A stretch of DNA of 64,000 nucleotides from Nocardia flavorosea (GTDB lineage Bacteria; Actinomycetota; Actinomycetes; Mycobacteriales; Mycobacteriaceae). The DNA is taken from the NCBI RefSeq assembly GCF_015477805.1, contig NZ_JADLQL010000004.1, positions 496,001 to 560,000 of the forward strand, given 5' to 3'. Shown here in pieces: positions 33,494 through 43,473 of this stretch. Numbering within the stretch: position 1 is the stretch's first letter; the number at the start of each line of letters is the position of its first letter. Under the pieces are notes generated by a model that saw only the letters and a list, made by a program, of their open reading frames with translations, had not been told where the DNA came from and did no database searches. A program made the position numbers and the translations under genes.

Positions 33494-36418
33494 TCAGGTG
33501 CGCCGGACGGAATCGGCGACAGCCAGCGCCGCCAACGCGGTACGCGAGGAGACGTTCAGTTTGGCGAACAGACGCGAGAGGTGCGCTTCGACGGTCTTCT
33601 CGCTGACGAACAGTTCCGCGGCGATCTGACGGTTCGTCATGCCCCGGGCCACCCGTCCGACGATCTCTCGCTGCCGATCGGTCAGCCGGTCGAACACGGA
33701 GACAGCCGGAAGATGGTGGGGATCGCTCGCGGACACGGTGTCGTCGAGCCGGGCACGAGCAGCCCGCGCCCGAGTCGCTGTTCCGGCCGCATGACGCTCG
33801 ATCGCCACTTCCAGCGCGAGCGCGAACTCACTGGCGGCGGCCTCGGTTTCGCCTCTCTCGGTCAAAACCTCCCCCAGCAGCAAACGTGCCCTGGCGGCAT
33901 AGACGGCCGTATCGCTCCGGTCGTATTGCAGTACCGATTCCCGGATCAGCTCTTCTGCCCGCTGCGCTCTTCCGCGCGCGAGCTCGACACGTGCGCGCGC
34001 GTACAGGGCGTCGCCGACCCGCTCCGCCATCATCGGCGCCGCGTCCGCAACGACCTGCATCTGCCGTGCTATTCGATCGGCGGCGGCGATATCGCCCAGT
34101 TCCACTTCGGCGTCGACCAGGGCCCGCATCCACGGGGACATCGTCGTCGGATTGACATCGCCCAGATTGCCGTAGCCGCCCCGGGTCACGATCAGCTCCC
34201 GGCCGCGTGCGTACTCACCAGCCTCGATCAGCGCCGCGCCATACGCCAGCGGCGGATGGTGGGAATATTTGTCCCGCGGCGCTTCGGCGGCGATCCGGAC
34301 CGCGCGAGCGCCCACGGCAAGCGCTTCCTCGGTGCGGCCGAGCAGCGACAGTACCCAGCAGCGAGTCGCTTCGGTGATGGCTGTCAACGGTGGGTTGTCC
34401 AAGAGCAGGGCGGTCTCCACAGCCTGCTCGACTATCCCGAGGGCCGGCTCGGGATACCCACGCATCAACTGAGCCACCGCCTGCAAGTGCAGGAGGTCGG
34501 CCATATGCTGATCATGGCCGGTTGCCCGGCACAGCCTGATCCCGCGGTCGGCGTGGTCCACCGCCATCGACCACCGCTCGAAGACCACCGCCGCCAGCAT
34601 CACGTCGTTGTAGCCGTTGAGGAGGCCCGGCGCGATCTCCGAGTCGGTGAGCGTATTCAGTGTTCGTGCGGATTCTTCCAGACATTCCACACCGAACCGC
34701 AATCGCAGGGTATCCAATTGAGTGGATGCGATGAATGCGTTCGCAGCGGTGGCGAGCAGGGACAGCCGGCGATCGGAATGCCCGCGGGCGGTTTCCATCA
34801 GCGCGGTCGCGATATTCACGGCCTCCTCCCAGTCACCGCAGAACATATTGCTTTTGGCCGATTCCAGGCGGTAGGAGGCGGCTTCCACACTCCCTGGGTC
34901 CACCAGGTCCAAGGCGGCGTTCAACAACCGCCGGCCCTCGGCCGGATTTCCCAGTCCTTGCTCGGTGGCCGCGAGCATCGCCAGCATTCGCGCCCGATCG
35001 GCATCGGGTGCCTGCTCGGCGAAGTCGACAACCGCCCGCCCGAGCACCTCCCGGCTCTCTCGGAGCCGGCCGACCGAGGTGAGCGCGTCGGCCAAAGCGA
35101 TGGTCAAGTCGAGTCCACGAGCATCCGACTGCCCGGCCGGAAGGAGCCGCAACGCCGCCCGGAACCAGCGTGCAGCGGTGAGCGGCGCGCGGCGCGCGGC
35201 GCTGCGACCGGCCTCCGCCAGCGCCGATATCGCCTTTTCGTCCCCCACAGCGCTGCTGTGTTCGAGGTGATGAGCGCGAATGGAGGGATCGGCGCCTCGT
35301 TCGGCGAGGATCGTCGCCGCCCGGCCGTGGGCCGCACGCCGCCATCCGTATCCGATCTGTTCGTACACCGCACGCCGGATCAGTGGATGCCGAAAGTACA
35401 ACCCGGCACTGGATTCAACGCCTTGAACCAGCCGGGTCGCCACGAGTTCGTCTATCGCCGAGATGGTTTCGGAGCTTGTCAAGGCCCCGATTCCCAGCGC
35501 GAGATCGATATCGAAGGGTTCCCCCGCCACCGCGGCGGCGTGCAGCAGCCGCTGCGCGGGCGGGGACATCGCCTCGATTTCCAGTCTCAGTGCCGCCTGC
35601 ACGAGCGCGGGCACCTGATGCCCGGATGTGGCGGGGTCGGGTATCGCGGCATTGGTCCGCGCCCTGGCCATCTCCTGCAAATAGAAAGGGTTTCCCCCAC
35701 ACTCCTCGTGCAGATCCGGCAGCCGATAGGCGCGCACCACGTCACCCAGCAGATCGGCCGTCTCGGGAAGGGAAAGCGGACCCAATTCCACTGCGGACAG
35801 CGCGCCGTCCTGGAAGGCGCGGCCGAGCACGCCGGCGTGTCCGGCCGGGAGTTGCGCGGTGCGATGGGTGAGAACGAGCAGACACCCCGGTACGGCCCTG
35901 CGCAGGAGATGCGCCACCACCTCCAGCGAAGCATGGTCGGTCCAGTGCAGGTCGTCGAGCGCCAAGAGAACCGGGGCGTGCCCGGCGAGTAGTTGTAGTA
36001 CCGACCGCACGCTGCGATGAAAATGCCAACGCTCCGCAGCCGTGGCAGCTGCGGCCGAACGGCCGAGAAACGGGAACAGCCGGCCCAATTCGGCGAGTTC
36101 GGCGGGGATCAGATCCAGTAACTTCCGCTCGGACAGTGAGCGCACCGCGTCTTCGAACGCTTCCGAGATCATCGCGTACGCGATCTCGTTCTCCAATTCC
36201 GTCGCCCGACCGGCCAGCACCCGAAAACCTAGTTCGCGAGCCTCATCGCAGGCTTCCTGTAACAGTCTGGTCTTGCCGATTCCCGGTTCACCGGCCAGCG
36301 AAACCGCTGCCGTCCCACCGGCTTCGACGAGCGCCATCGCGTCCCCGAGGATTCGCCGCTCCCTGACCCGCCCGACCATCGGCTGCCGATTCCCATTCGA
36401 CCTTGGCCCCGGCACCAT
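33494..36418 (-). CDS. LAL-type ATPase-LuxR regulator
   Basis: 974 residues. The AAA-type ATPase has Walker A GEPGIGKT at residues 43-50 and a Walker B VLLALDDLHWTD. A long TPR-like helical region fills residues 350-880. The C-terminal LuxR helix-turn-helix reads LTDRQREIVGRVARGMTNRQIA then SEKTVEAHLSRLFAKL. A GGAGGA motif touches the annotated ATG, so the true start may be a few codons further in (GTG or Met14). It precedes the P450 on the same strand by 128 bp and is the best candidate for its activator. Confidence 0.88.
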   Translation of the reverse strand: MVPGPRSNGNRQPMVGRVRERRILGDAMALVEAGGTAAVSLAGEPGIGKTRLLQEACDEARELGFRVLAGRATELENEIAYAMISEAFEDAVRSLSERKLLDLIPAELAELGRLFPFLGRSAAAATAAERWHFHRSVRSVLQLLAGHAPVLLALDDLHWTDHASLEVVAHLLRRAVPGCLLVLTHRTAQLPAGHAGVLGRAFQDGALSAVELGPLSLPETADLLGDVVRAYRLPDLHEECGGNPFYLQEMARARTNAAIPDPATSGHQVPALVQAALRLEIEAMSPPAQRLLHAAAVAGEPFDIDLALGIGALTSSETISAIDELVATRLVQGVESSAGLYFRHPLIRRAVYEQIGYGWRRAAHGRAATILAERGADPSIRAHHLEHSSAVGDEKAISALAEAGRSAARRAPLTAARWFRAALRLLPAGQSDARGLDLTIALADALTSVGRLRESREVLGRAVVDFAEQAPDADRARMLAMLAATEQGLGNPAEGRRLLNAALDLVDPGSVEAASYRLESAKSNMFCGDWEEAVNIATALMETARGHSDRRLSLLATAANAFIASTQLDTLRLRFGVECLEESARTLNTLTDSEIAPGLLNGYNDVMLAAVVFERWSMAVDHADRGIRLCRATGHDQHMADLLHLQAVAQLMRGYPEPALGIVEQAVETALLLDNPPLTAITEATRCWVLSLLGRTEEALAVGARAVRIAAEAPRDKYSHHPPLAYGAALIEAGEYARGRELIVTRGGYGNLGDVNPTTMSPWMRALVDAEVELGDIAAADRIARQMQVVADAAPMMAERVGDALYARARVELARGRAQRAEELIRESVLQYDRSDTAVYAARARLLLGEVLTERGETEAAASEFALALEVAIERHAAGTATRARAARARLDDTVSASDPHHLPAVSVFDRLTDRQREIVGRVARGMTNRQIAAELFVSEKTVEAHLSRLFAKLNVSSRTALAALAVADSVRRT

Positions 36419-36579
36419 TCCTCCGCATCAGCCATAGGGGACTGTCCCCGGCCGAACTCTTATCCGGATCACCCTAGTCCACAGGCCGGTTTTCCGGCGT
36501 GCCGGAGTACGTGGTTGCACGGCGCGTAAAGCCGTGACCTTCGGTGGCACAAGCCGGCTACCAGCACAGCCGCGATTCG

Positions 36580-37323
36580 CTAGGACGGGCCTGCGCGCAA
36601 CGCGATCTCCGCGGCGGACGCGATGCCCTCGTACCACGGTTCGCCGTGCCCCGGGAGCACCGACCGGGCACCGGTGTTCGCCAGTTCGGTCAGCGATTGC
36701 AAAGCCATGGGGCTGTCCGCGGTGGCCGCCCCGGAGACGATCTGCGGGCCCGTGCCGCCGGTGTACGGATCCAGCGTGACCAGTGCGTCGCCGGAGATGA
36801 CGGTATCGCGTTCGGGCAGGTGCAGGGCACAGTGACCGAGGGTGTGCCCCGGCGTGAACACCACCCGCGGCCTGCCGGGTACGGAAAGCCGGATGCCGGC
36901 TTCCATAGGAGTGGTGTCGTTCAGCCCGCGGACGAACAGCGCGCCCGCCAGCGCCATTTTTCCCAGTACCGGCAGCGAGCGCGGGTATTTGATCGGATAC
37001 AGCAGCACATTGCGTTCCCGCTTGTACCGGTACGGATGGGCGGCCAGCGGCCGGTCGCCTTCGTGGGTGTAGACGGGAGTTTGCCAGGTTCGGCGGGCCC
37101 GCCGGGCCGAGCCGACGTGGTCGAAATGCGCGTGGGTGAGCAGTACCGCGCGGATATCGGCCGGGGTGCGGCCGATATCGTGCAACGCGGCGGTGATGCG
37201 GGGAAAGGTCGCGGGCAGCCCGGTGTCCACCAGCGTGATCCCGTCATCGTCCTCGATCAGATAGACATTGACATCGGCGTGGGCCAGTCGATGTATCCCG
37301 TCCGCGACGTTTCGTACCAGCAT
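36580..37323 (-). CDS. Metallo-beta-lactamase-fold hydrolase
   Basis: 247 residues. The zinc motif THAHFDH (His64, His66, Asp68, His69) is complete, with later ligands in FTPGHTLGHC and SGDALVT and a final PGHGEPW. RBS GGTAGGAC precedes the ATG. The family includes thiolesterases, lactonases and glyoxalase II. It faces the OYE reductase across 183 bp holding a perfect palindrome, so the two may be co-regulated. Confidence 0.88.
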   Translation of the reverse strand: MLVRNVADGIHRLAHADVNVYLIEDDDGITLVDTGLPATFPRITAALHDIGRTPADIRAVLLTHAHFDHVGSARRARRTWQTPVYTHEGDRPLAAHPYRYKRERNVLLYPIKYPRSLPVLGKMALAGALFVRGLNDTTPMEAGIRLSVPGRPRVVFTPGHTLGHCALHLPERDTVISGDALVTLDPYTGGTGPQIVSGAATADSPMALQSLTELANTGARSVLPGHGEPWYEGIASAAEIALRAGPS

Positions 37324-37396
37324 GGCGCCGTCCTACCCGGCGTCGCTGAGACCAAACGCGACGAGGCGCTCCGGTGACAGGTCAGTCCGGGTGAGC

Positions 37397-37433
37397 TCCG
37401 GTGGAGGGCTTCGGCGGGGAGCCCTCCACCGGA
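37397..37433. promoter_or_regulatory. Perfect 13-bp palindrome between divergent genes
   Basis: The arms tccggtggagggc and gccctccaccgga pair exactly over 13 bp with an 11-nt spacer. No T-run follows, and the position between divergently transcribed MBL and OYE genes argues for an operator rather than a terminator. Confidence 0.5.
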
Positions 37434-37506
37434 TCGAGCACCTGATCGGCTTCCATTGAGCGAGAACAGGCAGTACGCCATCTCTCGGCGACCATACGCT
37501 GACAGC

Positions 37507-38685
37507 GTGGAAGGCATTCAGGAAAGCTCTCGGACCACGACGACCGACAACCACGCCGCGCTGTTCCGGCCGCTGACCGTCCGTTCCCTGGAATTGGCGA
37601 ACCGTATCGTCATGTCGCCGATGACTCGATCGGCGTCGCCGGGCGGGGTCCCCGGACCCGATGTCGCCCGCTACTACCGGCGCCGCGCCGCCGGCGGGAC
37701 GGGGTTGATCGTCACCGAGGGTGTCGCCATCGACCATCCGGCCGCCGTCGACAACCGGCGCGTCCCCCGCATGTTCGGCGCGGAGGCACTGGCCGGGTGG
37801 CGGACGGTGGTCGACGAGGTGCACGCGGCGGGCGGCCGGATCATTCCGCAACTGTGGCATGTGGGTCCGCTCTGGGGTGCGATGAGCACGAACGTCGACC
37901 CGGCCGTTACGCCGATGCGGCCGTCCGGCCGGTGGGGCACGGCCGGCACCACGTCCTATTCCGGTGAGTACGTCGCGCGCGCCGCACCACCCACCCGGCC
38001 GATGACCGACAACGATCTCGCCGACGTGATTTCTGCCTATGTGCGCGCGGCGGTCGCGGCCACCGAACTGGGTTTCGACGGTATCGCCTTGCACGGCGGG
38101 CACGGCTACCTGCTGGATTCGTTTCTGTGGCACGACACCAACACGCGTGCGGACCGCTGGGGTGGCGACCTCCTGGCACGGAGCAGGTTCCCTGCCGCGG
38201 TGGTCGCGGCCATCCGCGAAGCCGTCGGTGCCGATATGCCCATTTTCTTCCGCTTCTCCCAGCACAAACAGCAGGACTACACCGCCCGGATCGCCGAAAC
38301 CCCCGACGAGCTCGAGGTGCTCCTCGGCGCGCTCGCCGACGCCGGTGTGGACGTTTTCGATGCCAGTATCCGGCGCTTCGACATACCGGCGTTCCCGGGC
38401 AGCGAACTGTCGCTGGCCGGCTGGGCCAAGAAGCTCACCGGTGCGCACGCCATGGCGGTGGGCAGTGTCGGGCTCGGCAAACCGTTGCGGGACAGTCGCG
38501 CCGCAGGAGCCGCGCCGGTCGTCGACAATGTCGCGGAGGTCGAGCGCCGGATCGAATCCGGCGAATTCGACCTCATCGCCATCGGACGACTGCACCTGGC
38601 CGATCCCGCGCTCGCGACGACCTTACGTACCGGGGCCCCGCTGACACCGTTCGATCGCGCCGTCCACGAGGGCACTCTGCACTGA
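37507..38685 (+). CDS. Old-yellow-enzyme NADH:flavin oxidoreductase
   Basis: 392 residues from the GTG at 37,507; an in-frame TTG at 37,456 has no ribosome-binding site, and the region just before the GTG resembles a -10 box, so a leaderless transcript is possible. It has the OYE TIM-barrel features LFRPLTVRSLELANRIVMSPMT, GFDGIALHGGHGYLLDSFL, and the C-terminal GSVGLGKPL / LIAIGRLHLADP phosphate-binding part. Members reduce activated C=C bonds of enones with FMN and NAD(P)H. Its neighbours suggest work on a cyclic ketone or steroid-like substrate (inference). Confidence 0.9.
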   Translation: MEGIQESSRTTTTDNHAALFRPLTVRSLELANRIVMSPMTRSASPGGVPGPDVARYYRRRAAGGTGLIVTEGVAIDHPAAVDNRRVPRMFGAEALAGWRTVVDEVHAAGGRIIPQLWHVGPLWGAMSTNVDPAVTPMRPSGRWGTAGTTSYSGEYVARAAPPTRPMTDNDLADVISAYVRAAVAATELGFDGIALHGGHGYLLDSFLWHDTNTRADRWGGDLLARSRFPAAVVAAIREAVGADMPIFFRFSQHKQQDYTARIAETPDELEVLLGALADAGVDVFDASIRRFDIPAFPGSELSLAGWAKKLTGAHAMAVGSVGLGKPLRDSRAAGAAPVVDNVAEVERRIESGEFDLIAIGRLHLADPALATTLRTGAPLTPFDRAVHEGTLH

Positions 38686-38719
38686 TCCGTCGCCCGGGTA
38701 CCGGGCAGCGACTCCGAAG

Positions 38720-38749
38720 GCGCCGGCCGGCGCGGTCACCGGCCGGCGC
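38720..38749. terminator. GC-rich hairpin between convergent genes
   Basis: An 11-bp perfect stem (gcgccggccgg / ccggccggcgc) with an 8-nt loop overlaps the last codons of the NTF2-like gene. It lies just after the OYE gene and probably stops both transcripts; there is no T-run. Confidence 0.5.
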
Positions 38750-39221
38750 GGCCGAGTAGTTCCCGCGCGGCGGCGCTGCCGTCGAGCAGCCGGGCGGTGC
38801 GGCGCTGGATCAGCCATGATCCGTCCACCCGGACGAGTTCGAAACGGTTGGCGGTGACCCGCCACACCCGGAATGAATCCGTCTCGGCTACCCGGCGCAG
38901 TAACAGCGAATGGCAGGTCGCCACCGCGGTATCCCCCTCGACCCGGATATTGATCGGGTCCAGCAGGTGCCCGCAGCCTTCGGCCAGGTAGTCCTGATGC
39001 GGTGCGGTGCGCACCATTTCGGTGATCGCGTCGCGGCCTTCCAGCACCCGGATATCGATGTCGTACACCGCGTTCTCGGCCCACAACCGGCCGACGGCGT
39101 CGGCGTCACCGGCGTCGACGGCGGGGCCGTAGGCCGTCAGCACTTCGTGGACGGCGGCCTTGTCTTCGAGGACCTGCACCCGTTCGAGCAGGGAAGCGAC
39201 CAGTTCTGCGGTATCGGTCAC
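38736..39221 (-). CDS. NTF2/SnoaL-like protein
   Basis: 161 residues with a GTG start after GGAAGGAT. An N-terminal helix with LLERVQVLEDKAAVHEVLTAYG is followed by the curved-sheet pattern WAENAVYDIDIRVLEG, DTAVATCHSLLLRR and GSWLIQRRTARLL, typical of SnoaL_4-type folds. These include isomerases, hydratases and subunits of ring-hydroxylating systems. It is divergent from the HsaA-like gene, which points to a role in the same pathway. Confidence 0.8.
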   Translation of the reverse strand: MTDTAELVASLLERVQVLEDKAAVHEVLTAYGPAVDAGDADAVGRLWAENAVYDIDIRVLEGRDAITEMVRTAPHQDYLAEGCGHLLDPINIRVEGDTAVATCHSLLLRRVAETDSFRVWRVTANRFELVRVDGSWLIQRRTARLLDGSAAARELLGRAGR

Positions 39222-39451
39222 GGCGATCCTTCCGGGATATCGGGTGTGCGCTGGGCGGTGCCCGCTTCTCTGTGTACCGATAGCGGCGAAATCGGGTCCG
39301 GCGGCATTCCGCTGAACGGAATCTTCGGTGTGTCGTCACCTCGACATTGACAGTCTTGTGGGCACCGCGACCGCACGGTGCTCACAGGCGACAGGGCACC
39401 ACACAGTTCCCGGCTCCGCGAGGGGCCGCGTTTTCGAGAAAGAGCCGCATT
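39222..39451. promoter_or_regulatory. Divergent promoter region with inverted repeat
   Basis: The 230 bp between the NTF2-like and HsaA-like genes contain an inverted repeat attccg-ctgaa-cggaat at 39,304-39,320 and a TTGACA at 39,345-39,350 in the direction of the HsaA-like gene. The inverted repeat could bind a TetR-type repressor. No coding signal is seen here. Confidence 0.4.
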
Positions 39452-40624
39452 ATGGGCGACGTACTGGACAAGATCATGCAGCATGCGGACGAGATCCGCG
39501 CCGGTGCCGACGAGGGTGAAAAACTCATGCGGCTGACCGACGGCACCGCGAAACATCTGCGCGACTCGGGCGTCATCCGCATGCTCCAGCCGAAGGAATA
39601 CGGCGGTCTGGAGGCACATCCGCGGGAAGCCGCCGAAACCACCATGGCCATCGCCGCGCTGGACGGCGCGGCCGGCTGGGTCGCCGGCATCGTGGGCGTG
39701 CATCCGTGGGAGCTCACGTTCTTCGATCCCAAGGCGCAAGCGGAGGTCTGGGGCGAGAACAACGATATGTGGATGGCGTCGCCATATGCGCCGATGGGTA
39801 TCGCGGTCCCGGTCGAAGGCGGCTACATCCTCAACGGACGCTGGTCGTTCTCGTCCGGCACCGACCACTGCGGCTGGGTCATGATCGGCGCCGCGGTCGG
39901 CGACAAGGACGGTAACCGCACCGGCAAGGTACTGCATGTGCTGCTCCCGCGGTCGGACTACGACATCGACCAGGACAGCTGGAACGTTATCGGCCTGCGC
40001 GGCACCGGCTCGAAGGATCTGATCGTCAAGGACGCATTCCTGCCCGAATACCGCACCATCGACTCCGAGATCGTGCTGAGCGGCAACGGCTGGCGGCACG
40101 CGGGCCGCGACGAAACGCTGTACCGTTTCCCGTTCTCGTGCATCTTCCCGCTGGGGATCACCTCGGCGCTGATCGGGATGACCGAGGGCGCGCTGGCCTG
40201 CTATATCGCCGCGCAGAAGGAACGGGTGCAGGTCACCGGCGTCCCCATCAAAGAAGACCCCTACGTCCTGTACGCGATCAGCGACGCGGCAGCCGAGATC
40301 TCCGCGGCCCGCGTATCGCTGCTGGAAACGGTCGACCGGTTCTGGGACAAGACCGAACGCGGCGAAGAGGTCGGCTTCGAAGAACGCGCGATCGGCCGGC
40401 GCACCCAGGTCTCGGCGGCCTGGCGTGCGGTGCGGGCGATGGACGAGGTCTTCGCCCGGGCCGGCGGCGCGGCGGTGCATCTGAAGACACCGATGCAGCG
40501 GTTCTGGCGCGATGCGCATGTCGGCCTGACGCACGCCATCCACGTACCCGGCGTCATCTACCATTCGTCGGCTCTCGCTCAGCTCGGCGGTGACCCGCAG
40601 GGTCCCTTCCGCGCAATGATCTGA
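39452..40624 (+). CDS. HsaA-like flavin-dependent monooxygenase (acyl-CoA dehydrogenase fold)
   Basis: 390 residues, starting at the ATG at 39,452 behind AGAAAGAG; the open frame extends 105 nt further but that part has no site. Segments such as LQPKEYGGLEAHP, AGWVAGIVGVHPWELTFFD, ASPYAPMG, WSFSSGTDHCGWV, VIGLRGTGSKDLIVKDAFLP and PMQRFWRDAHVGLTHA track HsaA, the oxygenase that hydroxylates the phenolic ring of 3-HSA in steroid breakdown. It needs FMNH2 from a reductase; the HsaB partner is not here. The HsaC-like dioxygenase follows 29 nt downstream. Confidence 0.85.
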   Translation: MGDVLDKIMQHADEIRAGADEGEKLMRLTDGTAKHLRDSGVIRMLQPKEYGGLEAHPREAAETTMAIAALDGAAGWVAGIVGVHPWELTFFDPKAQAEVWGENNDMWMASPYAPMGIAVPVEGGYILNGRWSFSSGTDHCGWVMIGAAVGDKDGNRTGKVLHVLLPRSDYDIDQDSWNVIGLRGTGSKDLIVKDAFLPEYRTIDSEIVLSGNGWRHAGRDETLYRFPFSCIFPLGITSALIGMTEGALACYIAAQKERVQVTGVPIKEDPYVLYAISDAAAEISAARVSLLETVDRFWDKTERGEEVGFEERAIGRRTQVSAAWRAVRAMDEVFARAGGAAVHLKTPMQRFWRDAHVGLTHAIHVPGVIYHSSALAQLGGDPQGPFRAMI

Positions 40625-40653
40625 TATCCCTTCACTGTTCGAGGACCAGGAAA

Positions 40654-41565
40654 ATGACTGAACTACGAGGGCTCGGCTACCTCAGAATCCAGACCCGGGA
40701 AATCGCGCGCTGGCGTGAATTGCTCATCGACGGCCTCGGCATGGCCGTCGGATCCGGCCCCGAACCGGACGGACTGTATGCCCGCGTCGACGAACGACGC
40801 TCCCGGATCGCGGTCCTGCCCGGCGAATCCGACAAGGCGCTGGCTGTCGGCTGGGAGGTCCGTGACGAGTTCGCGCTGCAGCGGGTGCGCGAGGCAGTGG
40901 AGAATTCGGGACGAACCGTCGAGGTGCTCTCCCGGCAGGAGAGCGCCTATCTCGACGCCGAGCAGGCCATCGCGTTCGACGATCCGACCGGAACCCGGCT
41001 CGAGGTGTTCCACGGTCCGGTGCTCGACCACAGCCCGGTGGTGACTCCGTTCGCCGGACGCTGGGTCACCGGCCCGCACGGCCTGGGACACGTGGTGCTG
41101 CCGACGGCGAAGTTCGCCGAATCGTACGCCTTCTATACCGAGGTGCTGGGCTTCCTGCCGCGCGGCTCGATCCGGCTCGACGAAGAGGGCCTGAACCGGG
41201 TCCGTTTCCTCGGCCTCAACCAGCGCCATCACAGTCTCGCGCTGTGCCCCGCCCCGCCGACGGAGGAACCCGGCCTGGTGCATCTGATGACCGAGGTCGA
41301 CACGCTCGACGCGGTCGGGCAGGCGCTGGACCGCGTCAACCGCCAGGAGTTCTCGATCTCTTCGACCCTGGGCCGGCATACGAACGACAAGATGGTGTCC
41401 TTCTATGTCCGCGCTCCCGGCGGCTGGGACCTCGAATTCGGCACCGACGGCATGCTCGTCGACGAGCGTTACTACACCTCCGAGGAGATCACCGCCGACG
41501 CGTACTGGGGCCACGACCAGTCCGGGTCCGAACCGTTGAAGGCGTTCATCCCCGCGGCCGGCTGA
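40654..41565 (+). CDS. HsaC/BphC-like extradiol dioxygenase
   Basis: 303 residues in two VOC-type halves. Iron ligands His146 (GLGHVVLPT), His210 (GLVHLMTEV) and Glu261 (WDLEFGTDG) are present, as are the second-sphere His193 and His241 and Tyr251. This matches type I extradiol enzymes that cleave catechols next to the hydroxyls, such as HsaC on 3,4-DHSA or BphC on dihydroxybiphenyl. It is an operon partner of the HsaA-like gene. RBS AGGA precedes the ATG. Confidence 0.9.
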   Translation: MTELRGLGYLRIQTREIARWRELLIDGLGMAVGSGPEPDGLYARVDERRSRIAVLPGESDKALAVGWEVRDEFALQRVREAVENSGRTVEVLSRQESAYLDAEQAIAFDDPTGTRLEVFHGPVLDHSPVVTPFAGRWVTGPHGLGHVVLPTAKFAESYAFYTEVLGFLPRGSIRLDEEGLNRVRFLGLNQRHHSLALCPAPPTEEPGLVHLMTEVDTLDAVGQALDRVNRQEFSISSTLGRHTNDKMVSFYVRAPGGWDLEFGTDGMLVDERYYTSEEITADAYWGHDQSGSEPLKAFIPAAG

Positions 41566-41596
41566 TCCGCGCAACTCGCAGACCCGATTCCCCCGA

Positions 41597-41635
41597 CCGG
41601 GCAGCGCCGCGGTAGTCGCCCGCGGCGCTGCCCGG
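41597..41635. terminator. Perfect 16-bp hairpin between convergent genes
   Basis: Arms ccgggcagcgccgcgg and ccgcggcgctgcccgg are exactly complementary with a 7-nt loop (tagtcgc). It sits between the end of the dioxygenase gene and the end of ctaD, as a bidirectional terminator would. Confidence 0.75.
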
Positions 41636-41724
41636 AACGTGGGGTCATCTCGGTCTCGCTCTTTATCACCGCCGCCCAGGCCGCGACCCGGTTCCGTTAC
41701 CTGGGTACGCGAGTCCGTCGCCGG

Positions 41725-43473
41725 CTACCCCCCGCCGGGCCCCGCGGGTGGTGCGGAAAGTTCGGCGCCGGCCCCCTCTTTACTGCCGCGGCCGGCATGG
41801 GATTCCGCGCGCAGGCGTTCGGCCATATGCGGGTAGTGCAGTTCGAACGCGGGCCGTTCGGAACGGATCGGCGGCAGTTCGTAGAAGTTGTGCCGCGGCG
41901 GCGGGCAGGTCGTCGCCCATTCCAGGGAATTGCCGGCGCCCCACGGATCGTCCACAGTGACCACTTCGCCGTAGCGATAGCTTTTGAACGCATTCCACAC
42001 GAAAACGATCATGGACGCGCCCAGTACGAACGAACCGATGGTCGAGACGGTGTGCAGCGCGGTGAAGCCGTCATCGGGCTGGTAGTCCGCGTAGCGCCGC
42101 GGCATACCTTCGTCGCCCAGCCAATGCTGCACCAGGAAGGTCAGGTGGAATCCGATGAAGGTGGTCCAGAAATGCACGCGGCCCAGACGTTCGTCCATGA
42201 ACCTACCGGTGAGTTTCGGGAACCAGAAGTAGATACCGGCGAAGGTCGCGAACACGATGGTGCCGAACAGTACGTAGTGGAAATGCGCGACCACGAAGTA
42301 GCTGTCGTGCACCTGCCAGTTCAGCGGCGGGCTCGCCAGGATCACCCCGGACAGGCCGCCGAACAGGAAGGTGACCAGGAATCCGAGGGAGAACAGCATC
42401 GGCGTTTCGAAGGTCAGCTGCCCTTTCCACATGGTGCCGATCCAGTTGAAGAACTTCACCCCGGTCGGTACCGCGATGAAGAAAGTCATCAGCGAGAAGA
42501 ACGGCAGCAGCACCGCACCGGTGGCGTACATATGGTGCGCCCACACCGCCATCGACAACCCGGCGATCGCTACCGTGGCGAAAACCAGCGCGGTGTAGCC
42601 GAAGATCGGTTTACGGCTGAACACCGGGAATATCTCGGAGACGATGCCGAAGAACGGCAGCGCCACGATGTACACCTCGGGATGCCCGAAGAACCAGAAC
42701 AGGTGCTGCCACAACAGCACCCCGCCGACACCCGGATCGTAGATATGCCCGCCCAGGTGCCGATCGTAGGCGAGCGCCATCAGCGCGGCGGTGAGGATCG
42801 GGAACGCCAGCAGCACCAGAATGCTGGTGATGAACACGTTCCAGGTGAATATCGGCATCCGGAACATGGTCATCCCGGGGGCGCGCAGGCAGATCACCGT
42901 GGTCATCATGTTCACCGCGCCGAGGATGGTGCCCAGCCCCGACAACGCCAGGCCCATGATCCAGAGGTCCCCGCCGACGCCCGGCGAGAACTGCTCGGTG
43001 CTCAATGGTGTGTAACCCGTCCACCCGAAGTCGGCGGCGCCGCCGGGCGTGACGAATCCCGCGGTCGCCATGACGGCACCGAACAGATAGAGCCAATAAC
43101 TGAAGGCGTTGAGCCGGGGAAACGCCACATCCGGCGCGCCGATCTGCAACGGCAGGATCGCATTGGCGAAGCCGAACACCACCGGCGTGGCATAGAACAG
43201 CAGCATGATCGTGCCGTGCATGGTGAACAGCTGGTTGTACTGCTCCGGTGAGAGGAATTGCAGCCCGGGACGCGCCAGCTCGCCGCGGATGAGCAGCGCC
43301 AGCAGACCACCGATCAGGAAGAAGGCCGTGGCCGTCACCAGATACAACACCCCGAGAACCTTCGGATCGGTGGTGGTGACCATCTTCCACAGGTAGGAGC
43401 CCTTGGGCCCGAGCCGCGCCGGAAACGGCCGGGTCGCGGTGAGCTGCTTCGCTGGAGATGGTGGCGCTGCCAT
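41725..43473 (-). CDS. ctaD: Cytochrome c oxidase subunit I
   Basis: 582 residues from the ATG at 43,473, chosen for the RBS AGAGGAGA; a longer frame reaches 43,914 but is not typical. About twelve membrane helices. Haem and copper ligands are visible in [40 protein letters not shown] and [16 protein letters not shown]. It is the catalytic subunit of the aa3-type oxidase, which in actinobacteria docks on the bc1 complex. Subunits II and III are not nearby, as is usual for ctaD in this group. Confidence 0.96.
   Translation of the reverse strand: MAAPPSPAKQLTATRPFPARLGPKGSYLWKMVTTTDPKVLGVLYLVTATAFFLIGGLLALLIRGELARPGLQFLSPEQYNQLFTMHGTIMLLFYATPVVFGFANAILPLQIGAPDVAFPRLNAFSYWLYLFGAVMATAGFVTPGGAADFGWTGYTPLSTEQFSPGVGGDLWIMGLALSGLGTILGAVNMMTTVICLRAPGMTMFRMPIFTWNVFITSILVLLAFPILTAALMALAYDRHLGGHIYDPGVGGVLLWQHLFWFFGHPEVYIVALPFFGIVSEIFPVFSRKPIFGYTALVFATVAIAGLSMAVWAHHMYATGAVLLPFFSLMTFFIAVPTGVKFFNWIGTMWKGQLTFETPMLFSLGFLVTFLFGGLSGVILASPPLNWQVHDSYFVVAHFHYVLFGTIVFATFAGIYFWFPKLTGRFMDERLGRVHFWTTFIGFHLTFLVQHWLGDEGMPRRYADYQPDDGFTALHTVSTIGSFVLGASMIVFVWNAFKSYRYGEVVTVDDPWGAGNSLEWATTCPPPRHNFYELPPIRSERPAFELHYPHMAERLRAESHAGRGSKEGAGAELSAPPAGPGGG

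Noticed and set aside
33365-35992. An 875-codon open frame antisense to the 974-residue LuxR regulator
   Set aside because: Same reason: the sense frame has complete ATPase and LuxR domains, while the antisense product is low in structure and rich in Arg, Gly and Gln.
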